In this document: positions 34,776-43,032 of the stretch, in pieces
Position numbering within the stretch: position 1 is the first letter of the stretch
Layout of the letters: each line of letters opens with the position of its first letter
Assembly (NCBI GenBank): GCA_025054775.1
Contig: JANWZA010000026.1
Coordinates: 36,314-100,313 of the forward strand
Length of the DNA: 64,000 nucleotides
Direction of reading: 5' to 3'
Source of the DNA: Microscillaceae bacterium
GTDB lineage: Bacteria; Bacteroidota; Bacteroidia; Cytophagales; Microscillaceae
Notes under the pieces: model-generated
Database searches by the model: none
What the model was told of the DNA's origin: nothing
What the model saw: only the letters and a program-made list of their open reading frames with translations
Program-made: the position numbers and the translations under genes

Positions 34776-37559
34776 ATGAGTCATAATTTCAAAGTATATA
34801 GCTCCTCGGCAGGCTCGGGGAAAACTTATACTCTTACCAAAGAATACATTAAATTAGCACTATATACACCACAAGCAGATTATTTTAAGCATATCTTGGC
34901 GATTACTTTTACTAACGATGCCGCTAATGAAATGAAAGAGCGTATCTTGAAAATACTACGTACTTTTGCCCAACCTGAAAGTATAGAAAATGAAATGCTA
35001 CAAAATATCGCACAAGAATTAACCCTCCCACCTCAAGTGATACAACAGCGTGCTGAAAAAGTATTCCAAAAACTGATTCACAACTATGCAGACTTTGCCG
35101 TTAGCACAATTGACAAGTTTATGAACAAAGTTGCTAATGCTTTTACTCAAGAGTTAGACATTCCCTACAATTATGAAATTGACCTAGATACTGAACAATT
35201 AGTACAGAATGCTACTGATAGAATTTTGGAGCGTGTTGGTAGAGAGCAAGAGGAATCAATCTCTTCACTTTTAATAGAATGGGCGAAAGAAAAAAATACA
35301 AAAGGACAATCTTGGCAACGCATTGAAAAAGATTTGCAAAAATTCGCCAAAGACCTCATGAACGAAAAAAGTTATGACTTCGTGAAAGAAGTCAAAGAAT
35401 TGTCTTTGCAAGAACTAGCAGAAATAAGCTACTATCTCAAACAAGAACTTAATAACTACGCCCAAGAAATACAAACGTTAGCCCAACAAGCCATACAACT
35501 TATTAAACAATATGGACTTACAGAAAAAGATTTCTACCAAGCAAGCAAGGGCGTATACGATTTTCTTCAAGAAATTGCACAAGGTAATTTCACTAAAAAA
35601 AGCAATACCTATGTGAACCAAACCCTAAGAGAAAATAAATGGACAAGTAGTACTAAAAATAAAGCAGTTGAAACTATACAAGTTGAACTTTCGCGCTATC
35701 TATCTCAAATAATTACAATTTCAGAAAAAATTACATGGCTTACTGCTATTACCCCCCATTTGTATCAACTCGCTTTGGTTCAAGAAATTGAACACGAACT
35801 TCAGCTCATTAAACAAGAAAACAATACCATTCACATTTCAGATACAAACCGAAAAATTGCTCAAATTGTAACCTCCGAACCTGTGCCATTTATTTATGAA
35901 CGCATAGGTGAAAAGTACCATCATATTTTAGTAGATGAATTTCAAGATACTTCTATTTTGCAGTGGGAGAATATACTTCCCTTAATAGAAAATAATTTAG
36001 GGAACGGCTACTTTAATCTAATTGTGGGAGATGCTAAACAAGCTATTTACCGCTGGCGCGGCAGCGAACTAGAGCAATTAGTTTATCTTTACAGAAATGA
36101 AATGGATAAACTTGTCCAAAAAAGTAAACTTCCCACTCAATTTATTAAACCGCGCTACAAAACCTTACAACTCAATCATACCAAGACTGATTTGAGTATA
36201 AACTACCGTAGTGCCGAGCAAATTATTGATTTTAATAATGATTTTTTTGATTTCTTACGAAGACAAGAATTTGATATACCACTTTTTACCCAAGTTTATG
36301 ACGAAAGATGCAAACAGTACCTACCTACGAACCAAAATCATAAAAATAATGGTTATGTAGAGTTTAATTTCTTACCTTGCGAAGACAAACAATTCTACAT
36401 AGAAAAGACCCACCAAAAAATTCTAGAAACCATAGCCCAAGTACAAACTGAGGGCTTTACGCTCAAAGATATTGCTATCTTAACACGCAGAAACACAGAA
36501 GCCAGAGAAATAGCGAATTTCTTGAAACAGCACCAAATAGAAGTTATTTCCCAAGAAGCTCTTTTACTTGTGCAAGAGCCTAAAATCCGATTTATCGTAG
36601 CTATCCTTAAAATGCTTGACGCCCCAGAGGAGAAACTGCTCAAAACCGAAGTATTGTACCTCTTCTACACTATCGTAAAAAAGCAAGTAATAGACAGCCA
36701 ACTCAACCGCCTCATTAAAGAAATCATTAACCAACCTATCTATGCCTTATATGACCTATGGCAAGCTGAAGGATATGCCACCTCACCTTATCAACTTTTG
36801 CAGCTAAGCCTTTATGAATTAGCTGAAAAAATTGTTGAACTATTTCATCTCACCCAAGACCAACAGGGACTTGCCTACCTCTTCCGTTTTCTAGATGTAA
36901 TTCTACAATTTAGTCTACAAAAAAATACCACACTTACCGATTTTATTCAATATTGGGAAGAAAAACAACACACCCTTGCCATCAACAGCCCCAAAGATAA
37001 ACAAGCTATTACTATCACTACTATTCACAAATCCAAAGGATTAGAGTACCCAGTAGTGATTTTACCTTTTGCTGACTGGGAAGTTACACCTAAAAGCGAT
37101 ATGCTTTTTTGGCTGCATATCCCAGAGAATCACCAACCCTCATGCCCTAAAAAACCTGAGAAAAAACTTACCTGCGTAGCACTCCCTTTTAGTAAGGCAC
37201 AAGAACTGCCTCTGTTTGCTAATCAATGCAAAGAAGAAGAAGAGAAAACTTTTATAGAAAACATCAATCTCGTTTACGTAGCTTTTACCCGTCCCATCTA
37301 CCAACTGTATGTATTTACTGAGAAAAATATTAAAGAAAACCAAGCGGCAAGAAAAAAGCTAAGTTATTGGTTAAAAAAATACTTAAATTACCTAAATATA
37401 TGGCAAGAGAACAAGGAAAAATTTACCATACAACAGGCTAATATTCTAAAAAATTCAGTAATTTCCCAACAATCTACCGAGTATTTTATCATAAGAGATT
37501 TCATTAGTACTGATATACACAAAAAAATAAATAAACATGCTCTCAAGAAAAAAGTATAA
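34776..37559 (+). CDS. UvrD/AddA-like helicase, apparently without nuclease domain
   Basis: A 927-residue SF1 helicase of the AddA/RecB type. Walker A AGSGKT is at 12-17, followed by AITFTNDAANEMKERI. Walker B is DEFQDTS (about residue 388), motif III ... GDAKQAIYRWRG, motif V ITTIHKSKGLEYPVV and motif VI VYVAFTRP (about 834). Family members in this phylum usually continue for about 150-200 residues into a PD-(D/E)XK nuclease domain. Here only about 90 non-matching residues remain, and the stop is followed by plain intergenic sequence, so I see no frameshift. It probably works in double-strand break repair. AddB is not in the window. Confidence 0.85.
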   Translation: MSHNFKVYSSSAGSGKTYTLTKEYIKLALYTPQADYFKHILAITFTNDAANEMKERILKILRTFAQPESIENEMLQNIAQELTLPPQVIQQRAEKVFQKLIHNYADFAVSTIDKFMNKVANAFTQELDIPYNYEIDLDTEQLVQNATDRILERVGREQEESISSLLIEWAKEKNTKGQSWQRIEKDLQKFAKDLMNEKSYDFVKEVKELSLQELAEISYYLKQELNNYAQEIQTLAQQAIQLIKQYGLTEKDFYQASKGVYDFLQEIAQGNFTKKSNTYVNQTLRENKWTSSTKNKAVETIQVELSRYLSQIITISEKITWLTAITPHLYQLALVQEIEHELQLIKQENNTIHISDTNRKIAQIVTSEPVPFIYERIGEKYHHILVDEFQDTSILQWENILPLIENNLGNGYFNLIVGDAKQAIYRWRGSELEQLVYLYRNEMDKLVQKSKLPTQFIKPRYKTLQLNHTKTDLSINYRSAEQIIDFNNDFFDFLRRQEFDIPLFTQVYDERCKQYLPTNQNHKNNGYVEFNFLPCEDKQFYIEKTHQKILETIAQVQTEGFTLKDIAILTRRNTEAREIANFLKQHQIEVISQEALLLVQEPKIRFIVAILKMLDAPEEKLLKTEVLYLFYTIVKKQVIDSQLNRLIKEIINQPIYALYDLWQAEGYATSPYQLLQLSLYELAEKIVELFHLTQDQQGLAYLFRFLDVILQFSLQKNTTLTDFIQYWEEKQHTLAINSPKDKQAITITTIHKSKGLEYPVVILPFADWEVTPKSDMLFWLHIPENHQPSCPKKPEKKLTCVALPFSKAQELPLFANQCKEEEEKTFIENINLVYVAFTRPIYQLYVFTEKNIKENQAARKKLSYWLKKYLNYLNIWQENKEKFTIQQANILKNSVISQQSTEYFIIRDFISTDIHKKINKHALKKKV

Positions 37560-37575
37560 AAAATTTTCTTAAAAA

Positions 37576-37608
37576 TTTGGATATTTCAAAGAAAAATACC
37601 TATTTTTG
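37576..37608 (+). promoter_or_regulatory. Promoter of the LuxR-type response regulator
   Basis: -33 TTTG (37576-37579), 21-bp spacer, -7 TATTTTTG (37601-37608). Full match to the Bacteroidota consensus. The leader would be about 100 nt. Confidence 0.6.
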
Positions 37609-37713
37609 CAACAAAAAAAATTTTTTATCCGTATTCATTTTTTACAAAATAAATTAGCCTAAATCTTAATACTCCTACAAGTAAAACTTTCTAATCTTTT
37701 CCAAAATAGTACT

Positions 37714-38337
37714 ATGATAAAATATTTTATTGCTGATGACCATAACCTATTTAGGCAAGGTATTATCTTATTGCTCTCTAAACAAGGATTTGAGTGTAGA
37801 GGCGAATTCAATAAACCTCAAGAATTACTAAGCCGTCTAGCCATAGAACAGCCTGATATAGTACTCTGTGATATTACCTTTCCTGACTATGACGGCATGG
37901 AATTAGCAGAAACCATTAAAAAGAACTATCCAAACGTAAAAGTAGCTATCTTAAGTACGCATAAGGAGTACTTTTACGTCTCCCGAGCAGTGGAATTGCA
38001 ATTAGAAGGTTACTTCCACAAAGATGTAGATTTACCTGAATTAGTACGTGGCATACAAAAAATCTTAAAAGGTGATAAGTTTTATTGTAGTATTACTTCA
38101 CAAATTGTGATGCAAAATATTTTGAATACAAGTAAAAAGCAAATTCCTACGCTTACTGCTAAAGAAAAAGAAGTACTTAAACTTCTTTCAGAAGGGAATA
38201 GTAGTCGTAAAATTAGTGAAATCTTGAAAACCAGTGTTCGTACTATTGATAATCACCGTGCTGCATTACTCAAAAAATTTCAGTTGAGAAAAACTACTGA
38301 AATGGTAAAATTCGCTATTGAAAACAATATCATTTAA
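37714..38337 (+). CDS. NarL/LuxR-family response regulator
   Basis: A 207-residue regulator. The receiver (1-120) has acidic residues D8-D9, phospho-acceptor D53 in LCDITFPDYDG, a switch S/T in AILSTH and the lysine in YFHKDVD. The LuxR-type helix-turn-helix (about 140-200) reads LTAKEKEVLKLLSEGNSSRKISEILKTSVRTI. It belongs to the NarL class. Its kinase is not adjacent; the orphan kinases in the window are candidates. A bidirectional terminator follows 20 bp after the stop. Confidence 0.95.
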   Translation: MIKYFIADDHNLFRQGIILLLSKQGFECRGEFNKPQELLSRLAIEQPDIVLCDITFPDYDGMELAETIKKNYPNVKVAILSTHKEYFYVSRAVELQLEGYFHKDVDLPELVRGIQKILKGDKFYCSITSQIVMQNILNTSKKQIPTLTAKEKEVLKLLSEGNSSRKISEILKTSVRTIDNHRAALLKKFQLRKTTEMVKFAIENNII

Positions 38338-38356
38338 GCTAATTTTTACAGAAAAA

Positions 38357-38402
38357 TACGGAGTTCATCAAACTATTAAGTTTGAGCGAACTCCGCATTT
38401 TT
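38357..38402. terminator. Bidirectional terminator
   Basis: Outer stem CGGAGTTC / GAACTCCG (38359-38366, 38388-38395) with inner stem CAAACT / AGTTTG. ATTTTT follows on the plus strand and AAAAAT precedes it, so it can end both convergent genes. It contains the stop codon of the WD40 gene. Confidence 0.8.
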
Positions 38403-39332
38403 GGTAGCTTGTCCTTGTGTTAATTGCCAAACTGAAACCATTCGGTCATCACTAGCGGAGAGTAATAAATTTTCGTAGCTTGTCCATACAAGTTTATTTA
38501 CTGAGGTCCCATGTCCTGCATGTCTTGCCCTATCGATTACTTTGAGTAACTGGAAAGTATAGCTATCCCAAATCTTAATGGTTTTATCCATGCTACAAGT
38601 GGCAAAATTTTCTCCGTCAGGGCTAAAAGCAATATGATTTAAGGCATAGAGGTGGGCTACAATTTCTTGATGCAGAGCGAAATTATTGTCTATGTCCCAA
38701 ATTTTTAGCCTTGCATCTCTGCTACTGCTGAGCAAAAAGTTTCCTTTGGGAGCATATTTTACACAAAAAACAGAATTGAGATGCGAATTAGGCAAATTGG
38801 CTAAGGGCAAAAAGTCGTTTAGTCCAAAAATCCTAATGGCATTATCGCTATATCCTACGGCGACTTGTTGCCTTTCTGCGTGAATATCTATACACCTAGC
38901 ACTTTTTTCAGAGGCTTTAATATGTTTTTTTACTGCCATGTTAGGTAAATCTACTATAATAAGTACGCCATCACCACAAGCCACCCAAGCTAAATTTTGA
39001 TATATTTTAATATCAAAAATAGCTTGCGAAGTAAGTTTGATTGAGCCTACTTGCCGGTGAAGTGTTAAATCTATGAAATGTAATCCCTCAAAATTTTGTC
39101 CGATAATTAGGATATTTCTTTCTCTCCAATAGCAAAGAGCATACACCGAATTAGGTAATTTAGCTAACAACTTCCCTAAATCAGGAGTTCGCAAATCCCA
39201 AATTGCCACAGAACCACTTCCATCAGCCGAAAAAATTTCATACGGAGTTCTGCCTATTTCCAAAGCATATACACAGTCTTGATGTCCTGCTAAAATTGCT
39301 GTTTTATTCACCAGGATAGGTCGCTTTAACAT
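38376..39332 (-). CDS. Seven-blade WD40 repeat protein
   Basis: A 318-residue cytoplasmic beta-propeller. Seven WD-type units can be counted, for example GHQDCVYALEIG ... VAIWDL and SPDGENFATCSMDKTIKIWD, so the propeller closes on itself. No other domain or signal peptide is visible. Bacterial WD40 proteins serve as interaction platforms. Its 3' end lies inside the terminator shared with the LuxR-type regulator. Function unknown. Confidence 0.88.
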   Translation of the reverse strand: MLKRPILVNKTAILAGHQDCVYALEIGRTPYEIFSADGSGSVAIWDLRTPDLGKLLAKLPNSVYALCYWRERNILIIGQNFEGLHFIDLTLHRQVGSIKLTSQAIFDIKIYQNLAWVACGDGVLIIVDLPNMAVKKHIKASEKSARCIDIHAERQQVAVGYSDNAIRIFGLNDFLPLANLPNSHLNSVFCVKYAPKGNFLLSSSRDARLKIWDIDNNFALHQEIVAHLYALNHIAFSPDGENFATCSMDKTIKIWDSYTFQLLKVIDRARHAGHGTSVNKLVWTSYENLLLSASDDRMVSVWQLTQGQATKNAEFAQT

Positions 39333-39657
39333 AAAAAAATAGATTTTACAAATCGTTTTTAGCCATTAAGTAATAATCTAAATAAAATCAGCAGAGGAGC
39401 ATTGAACGAACAAGGAGAAAGCGAGAGTCTTTCACAATTCTTATCTTTCGTAATAAGCATAAAAATATGGAATTGTAAGGCAGAGTCAAAAGAACGCTTT
39501 TACCTTACATAAACTGCAATTGTTGGAAAAAGTTTTGTATAATTGTGCTGATTACACAAAACATAAAACAAAATTTACTGATGAGTTTTTTGCTATATTT
39601 GCCTGCCCTCTTCGGTAAGCTAAAATAATCGCGTTGTACTTAGCTTTTTGCAACAAA
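39333..39657. other. Intergenic region, 325 bp
   Basis: Between the YafK-like and WD40 genes, both on the minus strand. It contains the hairpin at 39474-39509 and an inverted repeat AAGCTAA / TTAGCTT near 39617-39646. No coding frame or clear promoter seen. Confidence 0.5.
39474..39509. repeat. Nested hairpin
   Basis: Outer arms TGTAAGG / CCTTACA (39474-39480, 39503-39509), inner stem AAAAG-AACG-CTTTT (39488-39501). No T-run follows. Role unknown. Confidence 0.5.
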
Positions 39658-40617
39658 TTACTCTTTCGTATTTTCATTACACTTACTTATTATTTTGTAA
39701 GTGCCCTTGTTGCTCATAACAATCGTAGGTAATTCGCGACATTTTTCAAAATATTGGTAGCCTTTTTGGAGTGTTTCCCAAAATTTAATAATTTTGGATT
39801 TTTGAGCATATTGTTTTTTCATAACTTCAAAGTTAGCCTCAGTAAGGCGGTCTGGAAAGATGGAGACAGCAATTTTTCTTTGGCCTCCACTACGGGCTTT
39901 TACAGCAAATACATATAGTTCCTTTATCTTATCGTCTGTAATAGGAATAGAACCCACGGTAACACAACTACCGTGAATAAAAATATCTGAACCTAATCCT
40001 GTGAGCGTATCACCTAGAATTTTATCTACCTTATTAGGATAGTTAAGCCCAAGCGAGAGGTAGTAGTTACTTTTGGGGTTAAATCTGTCAATGAAATAAA
40101 ACCCTTCAGGGATTTGCTTATCACCTGCTTTGAGTTTAGGTCCTAGCTCACCAGAAGTGGCACAGAAGTCATAGGTTTTGATAAATTGGTATTTCTTTGC
40201 TTTTCTGTTCTTTGCCCAAAGTTCTATGATTTTTTCGGCTTTAATTACACGAAGGTACATGTCAAATTCGGCAATGCTATCATTGATAATACCTTTCTCG
40301 GTTAAGATTTTTTTTACAGTATCTTCTTTTTCTTTATAGGCTGTGCGAACGCGCGAGAACTTTAGCTGTTCGGTTTCAAAAGAGGTAATTTTATTTTCTG
40401 TGTCGTTTTCTTTGTTTTTTTCAGAATTAGGAGATTTTACGAGTGTAAAGGTAGATAGTAGGTTAAGGGTAGGTATTGTATCTTGTTGTTTTTCAGTAAG
40501 GTTATCAATTTCTTTTTTTTTGCCGCTGCTAAAAAGAATGTTACGTGAGCAATATTCTATCCCCAAAAAAACGAATAATAAGAGTATAAAAAGGATAACT
40601 AATTTTTGTAGTTTCAT
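39658..40617 (-). CDS. YafK-type L,D-transpeptidase-family protein
   Basis: A 319-residue protein with one N-terminal membrane anchor (about 5-22), a charged linker and an L,D-transpeptidase/YkuD-like catalytic domain (about 120-270). The catalytic H215 and C218 lie in IFIHGSCVTVGSIPITDD, the form found in YafK, where the enzyme acts on the peptidoglycan link to the Braun lipoprotein or on L,D cross-links. It therefore probably works in the periplasm on cell-wall peptides. A -7 element lies 80 bp upstream. Confidence 0.87.
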   Translation of the reverse strand: MKLQKLVILFILLLFVFLGIEYCSRNILFSSGKKKEIDNLTEKQQDTIPTLNLLSTFTLVKSPNSEKNKENDTENKITSFETEQLKFSRVRTAYKEKEDTVKKILTEKGIINDSIAEFDMYLRVIKAEKIIELWAKNRKAKKYQFIKTYDFCATSGELGPKLKAGDKQIPEGFYFIDRFNPKSNYYLSLGLNYPNKVDKILGDTLTGLGSDIFIHGSCVTVGSIPITDDKIKELYVFAVKARSGGQRKIAVSIFPDRLTEANFEVMKKQYAQKSKIIKFWETLQKGYQYFEKCRELPTIVMSNKGTYKIISKCNENTKE

Positions 40618-40697
40618 ATTATAGAGTTAGCTCAATTTAGGCAAATAAATCTTCACGGTCGGTTTGGTCATATACTTGGATAAGAATACTTACTAAG

Positions 40698-40705
40698 CAA
40701 ATATA
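40698..40705 (-). promoter_or_regulatory. -7 promoter element (TATATTTG on minus strand)
   Basis: Matches TAnnTTTG 81 bp upstream of the YafK-like gene and just past the terminator of the acidic protein. Confidence 0.45.
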
Positions 40706-40717
40706 GTAAAAAAGAAA

Positions 40718-40748
40718 GCCTTTATTTGAGCTACACTCAAACAAAGGC
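40718..40748 (-). terminator. Terminator of the acidic-protein gene
   Basis: Stem GCCTTT-A-TTTGAG / CTCAAA-C-AAAGGC (12 pairs with one mismatch, 5-nt loop). On the minus strand it is followed by TTTCTTTTTTAC. Confidence 0.8.
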
Positions 40749-40788
40749 TACAACGTATCTATGGAACGAAGGTAAATCTTTTTTCGAA

Positions 40789-41124
40789 CTAAAAATCCTC
40801 ATCCTCGTCTTCAAAATCTTCATCAAAGTCGTCTTCTTCGTCGCCTTCCTCGTCAAAATCTTCGTCATCATCATAAAACTCCTCATCGTCCTCATCTTCA
40901 AAGCCTTCATCTCCAAACTCTTCCTCGTCAATACTATCAATTTCCTCTTCGTCAAATTCAAAGTCTTCTTCATCATCAAAATCGTCATCAAAATCATCAT
41001 CAAAATCATCATCAAAGACTTTGAAAGCATTTTGAGCCGAGAGGCTATTCCAAAGTTGGATACCTTCTGGGTTGTCTGTTGCTTCGGCAACCAGACTGTT
41101 GTTAAGCGTAAAATTTGTAATCAT
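40789..41124 (-). CDS. Highly acidic small protein
   Basis: A 111-residue protein. Residues 1-35 are of ordinary composition (MITNFTLNNSLVAEATDNPE...). From about 37 to the end almost every residue is D, E or F, with repeats such as FDDDFDDDFDDDFDDEED. A frame on the same strand gives a methionine/lysine-rich product, which is its shadow. The acid tail should be disordered and may bind basic proteins, metal ions or RNA-binding partners. The gene has its own promoter elements and terminator, so it is real. Family unknown to me. Confidence 0.8.
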   Translation of the reverse strand: MITNFTLNNSLVAEATDNPEGIQLWNSLSAQNAFKVFDDDFDDDFDDDFDDEEDFEFDEEEIDSIDEEEFGDEGFEDEDDEEFYDDDEDFDEEGDEEDDFDEDFEDEDEDF

Positions 41125-41221
41125 TGTTTTTTTTTTCGTTTTTTGAAAAAGTTAATTGAAAGGTTTTTATTCTATTGAATGAATAAAAAAAGTAATACCT
41201 GCTTAGCTTGTATTTGTGTTG

Positions 41222-41229
41222 CAAAAATA
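41222..41229 (-). promoter_or_regulatory. -7 promoter element (TATTTTTG on minus strand)
   Basis: Matches TAnnTTTG about 98 bp upstream of the acidic-protein ATG. A second identical element lies at 41260-41267. Confidence 0.45.
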
Positions 41230-41274
41230 AAAATTTTAGAAATAAAAAAAACTTTTGCTCAAAAATATTCCCCT

Positions 41275-42075
41275 TTATACAAGGTCTTCTGCTTTTTTGG
41301 CTCTCTCCCAAAAAAAATTCATTTCTTCAAGGGTAAGGTCAGTAATAGCTTGGTTATTCTCTTTGGCGGCTTGCTCTATGAATTGAAACCTGCGTAAAAA
41401 TTTTTGGTTAGTTTTTTCAAGAGCATCTTCTGGATTGATTCCTATGAAACGAGCATAGTTCACAAGAGCAAAAAGCAAATCCCCAAATTCTTGTTCGGCT
41501 TTGGCTAAATTAGTAGCTTTTCCTTGTTGAATATCAACACATTGCTGAAATTCGTTAAGTTCCTCTTGTACTTTGTTCCAAACTTCGTGAGCGTGTTCCC
41601 AGTCAAAACCTACACCATGTGCTTTCTCCTGCATACGGTAGGCTTTAATAAGTGCAGGAACAGAGGCAGGTATGCCTGCTAATACCGATTTGTTACCTTC
41701 TTTTAATTTAATTTTTTCCCAGTTTTCCTTTACCTCTTCTTCCGAATGAGCCTTCACTTTCCCGTAGATGTGTGGGTGTCGGTGTATAAGTTTGTCGCAG
41801 ATGAAATTTAACACGTCAGCTATGTCAAATTCTTGAGTTTCAGAGGCTATGCGAGCATATAAGACCAAATGTAATGCTAAATCACCGAGTTCTTTTTTCA
41901 ATTCAGACATATTATTTTGCAAAATAGCTTCCGAAAGTTCATATACTTCTTCAATAGTCAAGTGGCGTAAACTAGCTATGGTTTGCTTTTTGTCCCAAGG
42001 ACATTGTGTTCGCAAATTGTCCACAATAGTTAGCAAACGTTCAAAGGCTTGTAATTTCTTTTGGGTAGTGTGCAT
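41275..42075 (-). CDS. mazG: Nucleoside triphosphate pyrophosphohydrolase MazG
   Basis: A 266-residue protein with two MazG domains. The first carries TIEEVYELSEAI (metal-binding glutamates) and KKELGDLALHLVLYARIASE. The second carries EEFGDLLFALVNYARF-like EQEFGDLLFALVNYARF. MazG hydrolyses NTPs or dNTPs to monophosphates and pyrophosphate, clearing damaged nucleotides or lowering (p)ppGpp. It is transcribed divergently from the methyltransferase, with overlapping promoters 195-230 bp upstream. Confidence 0.94.
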   Translation of the reverse strand: MHTTQKKLQAFERLLTIVDNLRTQCPWDKKQTIASLRHLTIEEVYELSEAILQNNMSELKKELGDLALHLVLYARIASETQEFDIADVLNFICDKLIHRHPHIYGKVKAHSEEEVKENWEKIKLKEGNKSVLAGIPASVPALIKAYRMQEKAHGVGFDWEHAHEVWNKVQEELNEFQQCVDIQQGKATNLAKAEQEFGDLLFALVNYARFIGINPEDALEKTNQKFLRRFQFIEQAAKENNQAITDLTLEEMNFFWERAKKAEDLV

Positions 42076-42266
42076 ATTGGTTTAGTCAATTGAATTGATA
42101 GGCTATTTGATTACTTGATTGTGTAGTAGCTAGATTGAGTTAGGGGGTTGGTAATTATAGCTTGATTATTTTGATTGAATAGTCTGACTTTCAAGGATTT
42201 ACTCATCATAACAGAATACAAAAAAACGCTTTATTCCTTTTATTAGTAGTAAAAACAGGACAGAAC

Positions 42267-42297
42267 TTTGCAAAGTTAAGAAAAGTAGTTAATTTTG
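42267..42297 (+). promoter_or_regulatory. Promoter of the methyltransferase gene
   Basis: -33 TTTG (42267-42270), 19-bp spacer, -7 TAATTTTG (42290-42297). It places transcription start about 27 nt before the TTG start codon at 42331. Confidence 0.6.
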
Positions 42298-42302
42298 GGC
42301 AA
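42271..42302 (-). promoter_or_regulatory. Promoter of mazG, overlapping the divergent one
   Basis: On the minus strand, -33 TTG (42300-42302), 21-bp spacer, -7 TAACTTTG (42271-42278). The two promoters cover the same 36 bp, so only one polymerase can bind at a time. The mazG leader would be near 190 nt. Confidence 0.5.
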
Positions 42303-42330
42303 TTTTTATACTCAAAAATAGTAAATTCTT

Positions 42331-43029
42331 TTGAAAGATCGCGAAACGGGTATTACTCGTCTAAATCCTCCTCTTTGGAATAGCCGTTACTATTATCTTT
42401 GGCAGCTACGCAAAGAAATAGAACGTGCAATAAAAAAATACCTCTCTTGTTTGGGTAAGAAATTGCGAATAGCAGATTTTGGCTGTGGTAATTCGCCCTA
42501 TAAGCCACTTTTTGAACCATTTTGTAAGGAATATCTTGGGATAGATTTGCCTGAAAATCCGAAGGCAACTATTCACATTTTGCCTGAAGGTAAGATAAAC
42601 TTACTTGATAATCAAATGGATGTGGTAATTTCTACTCAAGTACTGGAACATGTACCCAATCCTCATCACTATCTTTTAGAAGCCCATCGGATTTTAACTG
42701 CCGAAGGGTTGCTAATCCTGACTACGCATGGCTATTGGATATATCACCCAGACCCAACCGATTTTTGGCGATGGACCTCTGCTGGCTTAAAAAAAATTAT
42801 ACAAGAGACGGGCTTTGAACTCCTTGAATTGAGAGGTATTCTAGGCAGAAGTGCAATGGGGATGCAATTAGTGCAGGATGGACTAATTTTCAAGTTGCCC
42901 TCTTTTTTGCGTCCCTTTTTATCCATACCCATGCAATTGCTCATTTTTCTATTAGATAAAACTCATTCGCAAAATGCGCGCAACCAAGATGCATGCACGT
43001 TTGTAGTAATCGCAAAAAAGCAAAAATAG
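42331..43029 (+). CDS. SAM-dependent methyltransferase (class I)
   Basis: A 232-residue protein started at a TTG codon, the first start codon after an in-frame stop at 42322. The promoter position supports this. The Rossmann-fold SAM site reads IADFGCGNSPYKPLF, followed by LGIDLPENP and VISTQVLEHVPNPHHYLLEAHRIL, the methyltransferase-11 pattern. A segment HPDPTDFWRWTSAGLKKII follows the fold. The substrate is not evident. It converges on glgC with a 3-bp gap. Confidence 0.88.
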   Translation: MKDRETGITRLNPPLWNSRYYYLWQLRKEIERAIKKYLSCLGKKLRIADFGCGNSPYKPLFEPFCKEYLGIDLPENPKATIHILPEGKINLLDNQMDVVISTQVLEHVPNPHHYLLEAHRILTAEGLLILTTHGYWIYHPDPTDFWRWTSAGLKKIIQETGFELLELRGILGRSAMGMQLVQDGLIFKLPSFLRPFLSIPMQLLIFLLDKTHSQNARNQDACTFVVIAKKQK

Positions 43030-43032
43030 CAG

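Noticed and set aside
40737..41090. A 117-codon frame on the minus strand rich in Met, Lys and Thr.
   Set aside because: It is the second frame of the acidic protein gene (40789-41124); the acidic frame has the better start, promoter and terminator.
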